Of a DNA stretch of 64,000 nt, positions 52,269 to 61,345 are shown in pieces; within the stretch, counting starts at the first letter, position 1; every line of letters starts with the position of its first letter. The stretch is taken from NCBI RefSeq assembly GCF_034262375.1, contig NZ_CP139558.1:7192001-7256000 (forward strand). Direction: 5' to 3'. Both the position numbers and the translations under genes were made by a program. The notes under the pieces were generated by a model, which was not told where the DNA came from, ran no database searches, and was given only the letters and a program-made list of their open reading frames with translations. The DNA comes from Mucilaginibacter sabulilitoris. Its GTDB lineage: Bacteria > Bacteroidota > Bacteroidia > Sphingobacteriales > Sphingobacteriaceae.

Positions 52269-53156
52269 TTGAGCCACTACCAAAATATTGATCCTTCTTC
52301 TGATAATTTTCGCTCGGTTGCCCGTGCCTTAACCATTGTAGAAAACGGATTACGCGGTGCTGATGAGCTTTTAAAAAACTTAACCTTTGAAAAAAACACG
52401 CCTGTAATTGGCATAACCGGCCCGCCGGGGGCAGGTAAAAGCACGCTGGTAAATTCACTTATCAACCATCTTTTAATCAATGGCAATAAAGTAGCTGTGC
52501 TGGCGATAGACCCTACCTCGCCGTTTAATTTTGGATCGTTACTGGGCGACAGGATCAGGATGGCGCCGCATTTTAACAGCCCTGATGTTTTTATACGCTC
52601 ACTGGCTACCCGGGGTTCGTTGGGCGGCTTATCGGCCAAAACCATTGAAATGACCGATGTATTGCGTGCCGCAGGATTTGATTATGTACTGGTAGAAACC
52701 GTTGGTGTGGGCCAATCGGAAGTTGAAATAGCCGGACTTGCCGATGTTACCCTGGTAATGCTGGTACCCGAAGCCGGTGACGAGATACAGCATATTAAAT
52801 CGGGACTAATGGAAATTGCCGATGCCTTTATTATTAACAAAGCCGACAGGGCCGATGCAGACGTGTTTGCCAATAACTTAAAAAAGATAATAGGACAAAA
52901 AAACGGCGACCAGCCGCCCGTTTTTAAAACTATAGCCTCGCAGGCAAACGGCATTACGGAAGTTGCGGACTTTGTAAGTTCGGCGGCAAATACACCGCAC
53001 AAACGCCGCGAATTACTAATGACTGAAAAAGCATACAAACTCATTCAGCAAAAATTAACGCAACACATTGATAAAAAAAAGCTTCAGCAAAATATTGCTG
53101 AAGCTTTAACCGATAAAAAATTCAATCTGTATAGTTTTGTAGATACTTATGTATAG
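52269..53156 (+). CDS. meaB: Methylmalonyl-CoA mutase-associated GTPase MeaB (ArgK family)
   Basis: A 295-residue G3E GTPase that loads and protects the adenosylcobalamin cofactor of methylmalonyl-CoA mutase. It has Walker A GPPGAGKST, DFVLVETVGVGQSE (switch and Walker B-like), VPEAGDEIQ and NKADRAD (base recognition). No ATG lies in frame between the upstream stop and this TTG at 52269, so TTG is taken as the start codon. No mutase gene is in the window. It is divergent from the glycosyltransferase operon. Confidence 0.93.
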   Translation: MSHYQNIDPSSDNFRSVARALTIVENGLRGADELLKNLTFEKNTPVIGITGPPGAGKSTLVNSLINHLLINGNKVAVLAIDPTSPFNFGSLLGDRIRMAPHFNSPDVFIRSLATRGSLGGLSAKTIEMTDVLRAAGFDYVLVETVGVGQSEVEIAGLADVTLVMLVPEAGDEIQHIKSGLMEIADAFIINKADRADADVFANNLKKIIGQKNGDQPPVFKTIASQANGITEVADFVSSAANTPHKRRELLMTEKAYKLIQQKLTQHIDKKKLQQNIAEALTDKKFNLYSFVDTYV

Positions 53157-53211
53157 TTTATAATGAATATGCAATTTAGTAACAGGCTAAATTGTTTTAA
53201 GCGTTCAAAAA

Positions 53212-54501
53212 TCAACTATTCATTATTTCTTCAATATGTTCGGCCTCCACTGGAATACCGGCCATGAGATCACGGTTACCGTTTTCGGTAATTAAAATAT
53301 TATTCTCTATCCTGACACCCAAACTCTCTTCTGGTATATATATACCTGGTTCACAGGTTAATATATTACCCACCTCAAATGCTTTATAGCGACTTGCAAA
53401 ATCATGAACATCCAAACCCAGGTGATGTGAAGTACCATGCATAAAATATTTTTTATACAAGGGCGTATTAACATCCTGCTTTTCAACGTCATGCTTATCC
53501 AGTAAACCTAAACCTATCAGCTCTCGGGTCATTATTTTGCCAACCTCATCCTGATAATCGTTCCATACCGTTCCGGCTACTATCATTTTAGTGGCTTCGC
53601 GCATTACGCGTAAAACAGCATCGTAAACGGCCCGCTGACGTTTGGTGAAACGCCCGTTAACAGGTACCGACCGGCTCATATCGGCATTATAATTAGCATA
53701 CTCAGCAGCAAAGTCAAAAAGTATTACGTCACCATCGTTACAAACCTGGTTATTATCGGTATAATGCAGCACAACAGCATTTTTACCAGATGCAAGTATT
53801 GGGCTATAGGCGTGGCCGGTAGCCCGTTGTCTTAAAAACTCGTGTGTAATTTCGGCTTCAATTTCGTACTCGGCAACACCTGGTTTCAGGAACTTCAATA
53901 CCCTTACAAAGGCGTCGTTGGTAATATCGCAGGCCTTTTGTGTGAGGGCTATTTCTATATCTGACTTTACAACACGCAAGTCGCGCATAATCAGGGCCGA
54001 ACGTTCATACTTGTGCAATGGGTACTTTAACCTCAGCGCCTCGTACATTCGCAAATCACGATAAGGAACTATATGGCTGTAGCGGTCATTTTCATTAGTA
54101 TTAATATAAATATGTTCGGCATAGTTAATAATACTCTGCAAAATAGTTTCATATTCATGCAACCAATAGATATTTTCTATACCTGATGCTACGCGGGCTT
54201 CTTCCTTAGTATATTTATGCCCTTCCCATATAGCTATATGCTCATTGGTTTGTCTTAAAAAAAGTACTTCTCTGTATCCTTTATTAGGACAATCCGGGAA
54301 TAAAATAAGTATACTTTGCTCCTGATCTATACCTGTAAGGTAAAAAAAATCAGGGTTTTGCTTAAATAGAAAGGCTTGATCGCCACTTCTCGGAAATTCA
54401 TCATTTGAGTGAAATATCGCAATGGAGTTATATTTTGTTCTTGAAACGAAATTTTTTCTATTATTTGTAAATAGATTATTTTCTATTGAAGGATATTTCA
54501 T
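53212..54501 (-). CDS. pepP: Xaa-Pro aminopeptidase (aminopeptidase P)
   Basis: A 429-residue M24 peptidase that removes N-terminal residues next to proline. The N-terminal creatinase-like domain (about 1-165) is followed by the pita-bread domain with dinuclear metal ligands: DFAAEYANYNADMSRSVPV (two Asp), HGTSHHLGLDVHD (His), LTCEPGIYIPEE (Glu) and VRIENNILIT (Glu). There is no signal peptide. Same family as E. coli PepP. Monocistronic. Confidence 0.94.
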   Translation of the reverse strand: MKYPSIENNLFTNNRKNFVSRTKYNSIAIFHSNDEFPRSGDQAFLFKQNPDFFYLTGIDQEQSILILFPDCPNKGYREVLFLRQTNEHIAIWEGHKYTKEEARVASGIENIYWLHEYETILQSIINYAEHIYINTNENDRYSHIVPYRDLRMYEALRLKYPLHKYERSALIMRDLRVVKSDIEIALTQKACDITNDAFVRVLKFLKPGVAEYEIEAEITHEFLRQRATGHAYSPILASGKNAVVLHYTDNNQVCNDGDVILFDFAAEYANYNADMSRSVPVNGRFTKRQRAVYDAVLRVMREATKMIVAGTVWNDYQDEVGKIMTRELIGLGLLDKHDVEKQDVNTPLYKKYFMHGTSHHLGLDVHDFASRYKAFEVGNILTCEPGIYIPEESLGVRIENNILITENGNRDLMAGIPVEAEHIEEIMNS

Positions 54502-54593
54502 ATTTCTCTGCCGATTATGATTTTTTTTTCTTTATTTGTGTAACTATTACAATTTTTGGAACAATGTTTGGTCATGGTTTCAAACATAATTAC

Positions 54594-54601
54594 TAAATTT
54601 G
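54594..54601 (+). promoter_or_regulatory. Candidate -7 box of the OmpA porin gene
   Basis: TAAATTTG matches TAnnTTTG and lies 38 bases before the ATG. The nearest TTTG upstream is 23 bases away, slightly beyond the usual 19-21. Confidence 0.45.
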
Positions 54602-54639
54602 AAAAAAATCACAATTAAAATCGTTTAATCTTAAAAACT

Positions 54640-56019
54640 ATGAATTATTCTACATTAAAGAAAACAGTCGCATTGTCATTTGCTTCTTTGATGGTTGTAA
54701 CAATGGTGAATGCACAAACAGATTCTACCGCAACTACAACTACAGCAACTACAACGTCGTCTGAAGCTACTACCCCCAAGGTATTTGGTGGTTTAGGTCA
54801 GTACAAAAAATTTAGCATTGGAGTAAACGTTGGTGCAACATCACCTTCAGTTGCTACTGGTGGCTCAAATGATTTTACACACAATAAAATTCAATTAGGC
54901 TACGGAATTTCATTCAGGGAGCAACTTGCGCATTCATTTGGTTTGCAATTGGATTTACACGGTGGTAAAGTAGCCGGTGATAACAGCAAAGAACCAGGTA
55001 ATGGTAGCGGCTATCTTGCTTCTGAATTCGAAACCAAATTTTGGTCAGGTACTTTAAGCGGTGTTGTAAACGTTGCTACAATTGACTTCTTACGTCGCAA
55101 AAACTCAGTTAACTTCTTCGTTACTGCAGGTGCTGGTTTAGCTTTATACACACCTAAAGTTACCTACAAAAACGGTACGGTAGTTGATTTTGATGGTATC
55201 GCTGGTGGTACTCCAGGTAATCCAGGAACAAGCAAATTCGTTAAAGAATTGATTATTCCTATTGGTGCGGGCGTTAAATTCAGACTGAGCGATGTTGTTG
55301 CGTTAAACTTAGGTTATACTGAAACTTTTGTTGACGGCGATAACTTTGACGGTTTAAACAGAGCCTACCCTACAAAAGATAAATATAGTTACGGATATGC
55401 TGGTTTAGAGTTCACTTTAGGTTCAAAATCAAAACCAAGCTTAGAGTGGGTTAACCCAGTTGCTCTGATGTATGATGAATTGTATGATGCTGCATTACGT
55501 CAGGAAGTTGAAGCTTTAAAAGGCCGTGTAACAAATGTTGAAAACGCTGTTAATGACCTGAAAAAAGATTCAGACGGTGACGGTGTTGCTGATCAGTTTG
55601 ACAAATGCCCAGGTACTGCTGCTGGCAGCGTAGTTGACGGTTCAGGTTGCGTTATCGTATTCCCTAAAGATACTGTTGCTACTCCTACCGCTACTGCTTA
55701 CTCAAACATCCAGTTTGAATTTGACAGCTCAGTATTAAGAACTTCATCTTACCCAGTATTAGATGCTACTTCAGCTGACTTAAGGTCTGCAGGTAAATCT
55801 GTTGAAGTTGACGGTTACGCTTCATCTGAAGGTACTGCTGCTCACAACATGTCTTTATCTAAAGACCGTGCTAACTCAGTAAAAACTTACTTAGTTAACT
55901 CAGGTGTTGACGCTAAAAAAGTTAAAGTAAAAGGCTTTGGTGAAACCAATCCAATTGCTGATAACTCTACTGAAGATGGACGTGTATTAAACCGTCGTGT
56001 TCAGTTCAAACAAAAATAA
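54640..56019 (+). CDS. OmpA-family outer-membrane porin with calcium-repeat linker
   Basis: A 459-residue OmpA protein. A signal peptide ends near MVNAQ, followed by a Thr/Ala-rich stretch (TTTTATTTSSEATT) and an N-terminal beta-barrel (about 50-270). A short acidic thrombospondin type 3-like repeat, DSDGDGVADQFDKCPGT with paired cysteines, links it to the OmpA domain (about 355-458) with IQFEFDSSVLRTSS, YASSEGTAAHNMSLSKDRA and NRRVQFKQK. The codons are strongly biased to ttc, gct and ggt, as in highly expressed genes; OmpA is usually among the most abundant proteins in these cells. Confidence 0.93.
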   Translation: MNYSTLKKTVALSFASLMVVTMVNAQTDSTATTTTATTTSSEATTPKVFGGLGQYKKFSIGVNVGATSPSVATGGSNDFTHNKIQLGYGISFREQLAHSFGLQLDLHGGKVAGDNSKEPGNGSGYLASEFETKFWSGTLSGVVNVATIDFLRRKNSVNFFVTAGAGLALYTPKVTYKNGTVVDFDGIAGGTPGNPGTSKFVKELIIPIGAGVKFRLSDVVALNLGYTETFVDGDNFDGLNRAYPTKDKYSYGYAGLEFTLGSKSKPSLEWVNPVALMYDELYDAALRQEVEALKGRVTNVENAVNDLKKDSDGDGVADQFDKCPGTAAGSVVDGSGCVIVFPKDTVATPTATAYSNIQFEFDSSVLRTSSYPVLDATSADLRSAGKSVEVDGYASSEGTAAHNMSLSKDRANSVKTYLVNSGVDAKKVKVKGFGETNPIADNSTEDGRVLNRRVQFKQK

Positions 56020-56041
56020 TATCAATTTAAATATTATTGCG

Positions 56042-56066
56042 AAGGCTCCGGATAACCCGGAGCCTT
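56042..56066 (+). terminator. Terminator after the OmpA gene
   Basis: Stem aaggctccgg / ccggagcctt with a 5-base loop followed by a T-rich run, 22 bases after the stop codon. Confidence 0.88.
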
Positions 56067-56185
56067 CTTTGTTTTTAGTGGTTTTTAAATTGGGTAAATT
56101 GGTTAGTAGTATAGATAAAATACCTATCCAAAAGAACTTCAGTACTATAAAGAAATTCAAAAACATACCAGAAAAACGAGAAGAA

Positions 56186-56632
56186 ATGAAACGGCCGGTA
56201 ATAGAAATATTTTTTGCCCTTATAGCAATCTGCATATTTTGTTGTGTACAAACTACTCAGGCACAAGTGGGGCTATTTGTAGCTAAAGACGAAAGAATTG
56301 CCAAATTTCAAAAAGAAATCTTACAGTATCTGGTAAAAGAAAAGCAATTCAGGGACAGTACAAGCGACGAAATTACCTTCGAACGCTATCAAGACAGGAT
56401 GATAGTTCGACGACGCCTTGAGATTTATACTGATAGTTCAGTCAACGATATTCTGCTAATTAAATTTCAGGCTAATGTTGATCACTGCGATAAATTTTGG
56501 GGAGTGCTGACCCAAAAGAGAAGCTATCTTTTCTATGATTTTGAAGATCTCCAATTTCAATTATTAAACAAAGAACTCAACATTAATAATGTGAGATTAA
56601 TAAAAGAGTATTGTGAAACTAACAACCATTAG
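56186..56632 (+). CDS. Small secreted protein, function unknown
   Basis: A 148-residue protein with a signal peptide (about residues 1-26, ending near TTQAQV); the start at 56186 is chosen because upstream codons run through the OmpA terminator and are not protein-like. The mature part is polar, rich in Asp, Lys, Arg and aromatic residues, without repeats or a lipobox. I do not recognise a family. It lies behind the OmpA terminator, so it is probably a separate transcript. Confidence 0.6.
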   Translation: MKRPVIEIFFALIAICIFCCVQTTQAQVGLFVAKDERIAKFQKEILQYLVKEKQFRDSTSDEITFERYQDRMIVRRRLEIYTDSSVNDILLIKFQANVDHCDKFWGVLTQKRSYLFYDFEDLQFQLLNKELNINNVRLIKEYCETNNH

Positions 56633-56712
56633 CCTACGACTTACCCACACCCCGAAAAGTTCAGCGCTGTCCGAATGTCTCCGACTTCGGACGACTATGA
56701 TAATAAAACAAT

Positions 56713-56741
56713 AATCTGCACATCTAAAATTTGCAAATCTG
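56713..56741. repeat. Degenerate copy of the 24532-24680 repeat
   Basis: aatctgcacatctaaaattt followed by gcaaatctg is close to one arm of the 35-base inverted pair in the divergent gap before the epimerase. It shows that this sequence is dispersed in the genome. Confidence 0.55.
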
Positions 56742-56750
56742 TATATCTCC

Positions 56751-57548
56751 CTACTTCACACTCTTACGAAGCACAATAAAATAACCTCCTATAAATACAA
56801 TTACAGATATTATAAGGCTTATCATTACATCGCTGGTAAATACATCTATTTCAATTTCTTTCATTGCTTCATTGCCGCGGTGTATCATAGTAGATATGGC
56901 AACTGCGGGTTGTGAATAAGGAAAAGCATAACTATACTCCCAGTTTTTTGAGGCCGCAATAACGCCCGCTATGGTGCAAACAAAACCAATCCCCATTGGC
57001 TTCAGAAAATCGGCCCAAAGCAGGCTAAGCAAAAACTGTATGGAAAGTATGCCCAGGGATGATAAAAAGAGCTTAAAATAAATTTGCGCCAGCTCCTTTT
57101 CCATGTGGTAATTATCAAACCTGAGCTGCGGCTTTACCACGCTTAATAAATTACCAAAACCAATGGTAAACAACATAAAAAGGGAGAGGCATAAAAATAT
57201 CAGGAACACCGCATATGCATACTTGGCCGTATAAACCGCCCACCGTGAAATAGGCAGGCTAAACAAGCTTTTCCAGGTATCGGCCCGGTGTTCAATGCTG
57301 TTAACCGCGTAGGCTATAAAAATAGCGTATATAGGCAATAACAATGTGCCCATAATACTCAATATAGTGCCTGCAAACTGGAACCATAACCTTATTGGCT
57401 CCATACGCGAAAGCTGCTCGCTGTTGGTATAAAACCCGATAAATAGAAACAAGCAAATGAGAAAAGGAAGCAATACCGAGGCCCAAAAACTTAACGTTTT
57501 CCTGCTCTTATAAAACTCCGAACGGAATGATAACAGGAACCCTTTCAT
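56751..57548 (-). CDS. ABC-2 type permease subunit (BcrB/LanE-like)
   Basis: A 265-residue membrane subunit with six hydrophobic segments. Starting at 57548 gives MKGFLLSFRSEFYKSRKTLS, the cytoplasmic lead typical of lantibiotic-immunity and bacitracin-transport permeases; a longer frame to 57623 overlaps the ATPase gene. It lies 16 bases behind the ATPase gene and makes one operon with it and the 69-residue protein. Confidence 0.88.
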   Translation of the reverse strand: MKGFLLSFRSEFYKSRKTLSFWASVLLPFLICLFLFIGFYTNSEQLSRMEPIRLWFQFAGTILSIMGTLLLPIYAIFIAYAVNSIEHRADTWKSLFSLPISRWAVYTAKYAYAVFLIFLCLSLFMLFTIGFGNLLSVVKPQLRFDNYHMEKELAQIYFKLFLSSLGILSIQFLLSLLWADFLKPMGIGFVCTIAGVIAASKNWEYSYAFPYSQPAVAISTMIHRGNEAMKEIEIDVFTSDVMISLIISVIVFIGGYFIVLRKSVK

Positions 57549-57564
57549 TTTAGATAAGATTAAA

Positions 57565-58464
57565 TCAGGCGTTTTGTGTAATAGATAAAAATAGTTTCTC
57601 CAGGTCCTTTTGTTGTTTACCAATGCCGAATATTATGTATCCGTTTTGTGTAAGTAATGTGTTGATGTCGCCCATCTGGCTTCTTGAGGTATAGGATACA
57701 TATACATGATCGTCGGTTACATCTGTAACCTCATAATGCTTACGGGTAAGCAAATTGGCTGCATCAACCGTATTATCTGTTTCAATACGGATCATTGGCT
57801 GGCTAATGGCTTCCAAATCCTTTATGCTGCCCTGAAACAGCAACTCACCCTTGTCAATAATACCTACATGTGTGGCCATACGTTCCACCTCGGCCAGCAG
57901 ATGGCTCGATATAAAAACAGTTTTTTGATGCCGGCGCACCAATTTGATAAGCAGCTCACGTATTTCAATAATACCATTTGGATCAAGGCCGTTAGTTGGC
58001 TCGTCGAGTATAAGCAGTTTAGGGTCCGGGAGGAGGGCCAGCGCAATGCCCAGTCGTTGTTTCATGCCTAAAGAATATTGGCCTGCTTTTTTATTGGCGG
58101 CGCTGCTTAATTGCACCAGGTTCAGCATCTCGTCAACACGTTTTGCCGGTACTTGTAATAATAAAGCCCTGTTCAGTAAGTTTTCTTTGCCTGTAAGGTG
58201 CGGATAAATTGCGGGCTGCTCAATAAGCGCCCCTATTTGTGATAATATGCTGATGCGGTTTTTTTGGAGTTCCTGTTCAAAAATGTGGATGCTGCCGTGC
58301 TGAGTTTTTAGCAGATTTAACAGGAGTTTGATAGTAGTGGTTTTCCCGGCGCCGTTTGGGCCAAGAAAACCATATATACTTCCTTCGGGAACTTGCAATG
58401 CCAGTGACTTAATCACTTGCTGGTTGCCGAAGTTGAAGGATAACCCTTCAGTACGAATTACCAT
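57565..58464 (-). CDS. ABC transporter ATPase (BcrA/NatA-like)
   Basis: A 299-residue ATPase with Walker A GPNGAGKTT, Q-loop region IGALIEQPAIYPHLTGKENL (typical of BcrA and lantibiotic immunity ATPases), signature YSLGMKQRL, Walker B LLILDEPT and the C-terminal ABC-2 accessory domain. It probably energises export or removal of an antimicrobial or lipid. The start overlaps the 69-residue upstream gene by 7 bases. A kinase-regulator operon with a LytTR regulator is divergent from it. Confidence 0.93.
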   Translation of the reverse strand: MVIRTEGLSFNFGNQQVIKSLALQVPEGSIYGFLGPNGAGKTTTIKLLLNLLKTQHGSIHIFEQELQKNRISILSQIGALIEQPAIYPHLTGKENLLNRALLLQVPAKRVDEMLNLVQLSSAANKKAGQYSLGMKQRLGIALALLPDPKLLILDEPTNGLDPNGIIEIRELLIKLVRRHQKTVFISSHLLAEVERMATHVGIIDKGELLFQGSIKDLEAISQPMIRIETDNTVDAANLLTRKHYEVTDVTDDHVYVSYTSRSQMGDINTLLTQNGYIIFGIGKQQKDLEKLFLSITQNA

Positions 58465-58667
58465 ACATTATTATTCTTCGCTATAGAGCAAACTGTTTTA
58501 ACTAGGGTAACACCTTTATAAAACAATGAGGTAGCATGTACCGAAGTACCAATTACTGCCGATTCCTTTTTTTGATCGAACTGGTAGCTTACACCTAATA
58601 TAAGGGCAAACATTACCGGTATCAGTAACATAATAAAAGGATTCGAATTTTTGATAAGCGTTTTCAT
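58458..58667 (-). CDS. 69-residue single-pass membrane protein at the head of the ABC operon
   Basis: A short protein beginning MKTLIKNSNPFIMLLIPVMF with one hydrophobic helix at about residues 11-28 and a short extracytoplasmic tail. It overlaps the ATPase start by 7 bases, so it is translated with it. Its place as the first gene of the operon and its size suggest an accessory or sensor peptide of the transporter; that is inference. No known family. Confidence 0.65.
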   Translation of the reverse strand: MKTLIKNSNPFIMLLIPVMFALILGVSYQFDQKKESAVIGTSVHATSLFYKGVTLVKTVCSIAKNNNVW

Positions 58668-58746
58668 TGTGTGTGATTTGATAGAACAAAAGAATACTTT
58701 TTATTTGGGCCGCTAAAAAGTATTAGACCAACACACCGAGTTTATA

Positions 58747-58806
58747 GATGAACGCTTATTTACCCAAAATAACCTGTTCATCGATTTTAAATGCCCGTTC
58801 ATCGAT
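58747..58806. promoter_or_regulatory. Candidate LytTR operator: 21-bp-period direct repeat
   Basis: cctgttcatcgat (58773-58785) and cccgttcatcgat (58794-58806) are 13-base direct repeats with one mismatch, exactly 21 bases apart. An inverted copy of cgttcatc lies at 58747-58754. Known LytTR regulators (AgrA, BtsR) bind paired direct repeats with a 21-bp period. The site lies between the ABC operon and the LytS gene. Confidence 0.65.
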
Positions 58807-58853
58807 AAAATAAAATACTATATATAAATGTACCAACATATAACAATCAAAAT

Positions 58854-58892
58854 ATTAAATTAGATGCCAGTACCTTACAAAGGTAATTTAAT
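58854..58892. repeat. Nested inverted repeat before the kinase gene
   Basis: Outer arms attaaatta (58854-58862) and taatttaat (58884-58892) enclose a smaller hairpin acctt/aaggt (58872-58884). The structure ends 9 bases before the kinase ATG and could affect its translation. Confidence 0.5.
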
Positions 58893-58901
58893 ACAAACTG
58901 G

Positions 58902-59954
58902 ATGCAGGTTTCAATTTCATCAGACAAACAATCGCGTATTATAAAAACGGGCTGGCAAGTGTTCTGGCATTTACTTTTTTGGCTGGGCATCATATCCCTT
59001 TTCCTGTTCCTGGCACACAGCAATACCAAATTGGGTAATAAAGAGCTATTGATATTATTCCTGCTTTATCCCACCATTAATATCAGTTTGTTTTATATCA
59101 ACTTCCTCATTTACATTCCTAAATTTTTAGATAAGAAACGCTACTGGGCCTATGCCGTGTTTATCATTATTACCATTATCGCTTATGGCTTTGCTAAATA
59201 CGGCGTTGGCTTAATATTTAAAGAATATGTGCTGGTGCGCATGAAAGGTGAGGTAATTACCTTTGCCTCCTACTTTTTAAGCACTGTTTTCACCAGTATC
59301 ATTTTTGTGTTTTTAAGCACGGTACTCAAATTCACTACCGATTGGTTTTTGAACGAACGTATACAGCACGACCTTGAAAATCAGCGTTTAAGCGCCGAAC
59401 TGGCCTTTCTTAAATCGCAGATAAACCCTCATTTTTTATTCAACTCCCTAAACAGCATTTACTCCCTGGCTTATCAGCGGTCTGAAACCACCCCAGAGGC
59501 TATACTTAAGTTATCGGAAATTATGCGCTACATGCTGTACGAGTGTAATGATAATAAGGTTGACCTGAGTAAGGAACTGCAATATCTTCACAATTACATC
59601 GATCTGCAAAAAATCCGTTTTGGTAATAAAGCTTTTATTGATTTTAAAGTATTGGGCGATGTAACCAATCAGCAAATTGCACCGCTGCTGCTTATCGCTT
59701 TTATCGAAAATGCCTTTAAGCATGGCATTGCAAATGATGCAACCTCACCCATAAAACTGCTGATCAATGTAGACCAATGCAACCTGCACTTTTATATACA
59801 AAACAAAAAACATACCCACAACCGAGACGCAATAGGAGGTATAGGTTTAAATAACGTGCAAAGAAGGCTTAACCTGCTTTATCCTCATAAACATACTTTA
59901 AAAATAAGGGACGAAGTTGATACTTATACTTGCGAATTATCCATAGTTTTATAG
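58902..59954 (+). CDS. LytS/YehU-type sensor histidine kinase
   Basis: A 350-residue kinase of the His_kinase (LytS) type. Four membrane helices fill residues about 18-155; then comes the H-box SQINPHFLFNSLNSIYSLA with the phosphorylated His, and the N-box LIAFIENAFKHGI, GIGLNNVQRRLNLLYP being the G-box region. The group usually signals cell-envelope or metabolite cues to LytTR regulators. It is the first gene of an operon with a DUF1080 gene and the LytTR regulator, and is divergent from the ABC operon. Confidence 0.95.
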   Translation: MQVSISSDKQSRIIKTGWQVFWHLLFWLGIISLFLFLAHSNTKLGNKELLILFLLYPTINISLFYINFLIYIPKFLDKKRYWAYAVFIIITIIAYGFAKYGVGLIFKEYVLVRMKGEVITFASYFLSTVFTSIIFVFLSTVLKFTTDWFLNERIQHDLENQRLSAELAFLKSQINPHFLFNSLNSIYSLAYQRSETTPEAILKLSEIMRYMLYECNDNKVDLSKELQYLHNYIDLQKIRFGNKAFIDFKVLGDVTNQQIAPLLLIAFIENAFKHGIANDATSPIKLLINVDQCNLHFYIQNKKHTHNRDAIGGIGLNNVQRRLNLLYPHKHTLKIRDEVDTYTCELSIVL

Positions 59955-59969
59955 GGTAAAAACCAAACC

Positions 59970-61304
59970 ATGAGCCCATTAAAAAATACATTTCTGATAG
60001 TTTTACTGTTTATAAGCGGGTACAACTGCCTTGCACAAACAGATCCTAAACTTACCGAAGTATGGGATCCCGAACCTGCCCTGGTAACACCGGGTATGGG
60101 CAATAAGCCCCCATCAGATGCTATTATTTTATTTGACGGTAAAAACCTTAACCAGTGGACCGATCAGAAGGGCATGCCACCCGGCTGGACGATTAAGGAC
60201 GGCATACTAACCGTTAAACCCGGCAGCGGCTCTATCATTACCAAGCAAAACTTTGCAGACTGCCAGCTGCACGTGGAGTGGCGCGCGCCAGCCATTGTAA
60301 AAGGCGAGGGCCAGGAACGCGGCAACAGCGGTGTTATTATGCAAAGCCGTTATGAGTTGCAGATATTGGACAGCTATAAAAACCGCACTTACTCCAACGG
60401 GCAGGCCGGATCTATTTATAAACAGCATGTACCATTGGTTAATGCCTCGTTAAAACCCGGCGAATGGCAAAAGTATGATATATTTTACACCGCTCCTCGC
60501 TTTAATTTAGACAGCACGCTAAAAACTCCGGCCTATATTACGGTTGTACACAATGGCGTTCTGGTACAGAACCATGTAGAAATTAAAGGAACGGTAGCAC
60601 ATGTTGGGCAGCCTAAATATAAGAAACACCCGTTTGCCCAGCCATTATTGCTGCAGGAACATGAGTTCCCGGTATCGTTCCGCAATATATGGATCAGGGA
60701 AATAAATGTGCAGAAGCTGTTTAACGGCAAGGACAAAACCGGCTGGTACACTTATCTTGACACATTGGGCAAAGACAACGACATTCATAATAATTTCGTG
60801 GTTGAAAATGGCGCGGTACACGTAATGGGCAAATACTTTGGCTACCTTGCCACAAAAAAATCATACGCCAACTATTACCTTAAAGTAGTATTTAAATGGG
60901 GTACCAAACAGTATTCCCCGAGGCAAACGGGTAAACGTGATGCTGGTATCCTGTATCATTTTCCTGAAACGGCAAAAGATATGGTTTGGCCAAAATCAAT
61001 AGAATGCCAGATACAGGAACAGGATTGCGGCGATATATGGTGCGTGCAGCATACCAATGTTGATTCGCCAAATAAATGGGAAACGGCCTGGGACCAGAAG
61101 CATATATTCCGTACCGAGAATTTTGAACATCCGCGCGGTGAGTGGAACACCATTGAAATTATATGCAATGGCAACCAAATTGAACACTACGTGAATGGGC
61201 ACCTGGTAAACTGGGGTATAGCGTCCTTATCAGAAGGGAAGATTCTCCTGCAATCTGAAGGGGCCGAGATATTTTATAAATCGGTTGAGCTTACACCGCT
61301 TTAA
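59970..61304 (+). CDS. Secreted double-DUF1080 (3-keto-glycoside hydrolase-like) protein
   Basis: A 444-residue protein with a signal peptide (about 1-23, YNCLAQ). Two DUF1080 jelly-roll domains follow in tandem: about 50-235 (LFDGKNLNQWTDQKG, the core HVEWRAP, SGVIMQSRYELQILDSY) and about 248-443 (LFNGKDKTGWYTYLD, IECQIQEQDCGDIW, WNTIEIICNGNQIEHYVNG). DUF1080 proteins are lectin-like or 3-keto-glycoside lyase/hydrolase domains. It lies between a kinase gene (15 bases away) and a LytTR gene (41 bases away), an unusual place for an enzyme. Confidence 0.9.
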   Translation: MSPLKNTFLIVLLFISGYNCLAQTDPKLTEVWDPEPALVTPGMGNKPPSDAIILFDGKNLNQWTDQKGMPPGWTIKDGILTVKPGSGSIITKQNFADCQLHVEWRAPAIVKGEGQERGNSGVIMQSRYELQILDSYKNRTYSNGQAGSIYKQHVPLVNASLKPGEWQKYDIFYTAPRFNLDSTLKTPAYITVVHNGVLVQNHVEIKGTVAHVGQPKYKKHPFAQPLLLQEHEFPVSFRNIWIREINVQKLFNGKDKTGWYTYLDTLGKDNDIHNNFVVENGAVHVMGKYFGYLATKKSYANYYLKVVFKWGTKQYSPRQTGKRDAGILYHFPETAKDMVWPKSIECQIQEQDCGDIWCVQHTNVDSPNKWETAWDQKHIFRTENFEHPRGEWNTIEIICNGNQIEHYVNGHLVNWGIASLSEGKILLQSEGAEIFYKSVELTPL

Positions 61305-61345
61305 CAGAAAGCAAAAAATTAACGATAAACACTTATTTTTACAGC

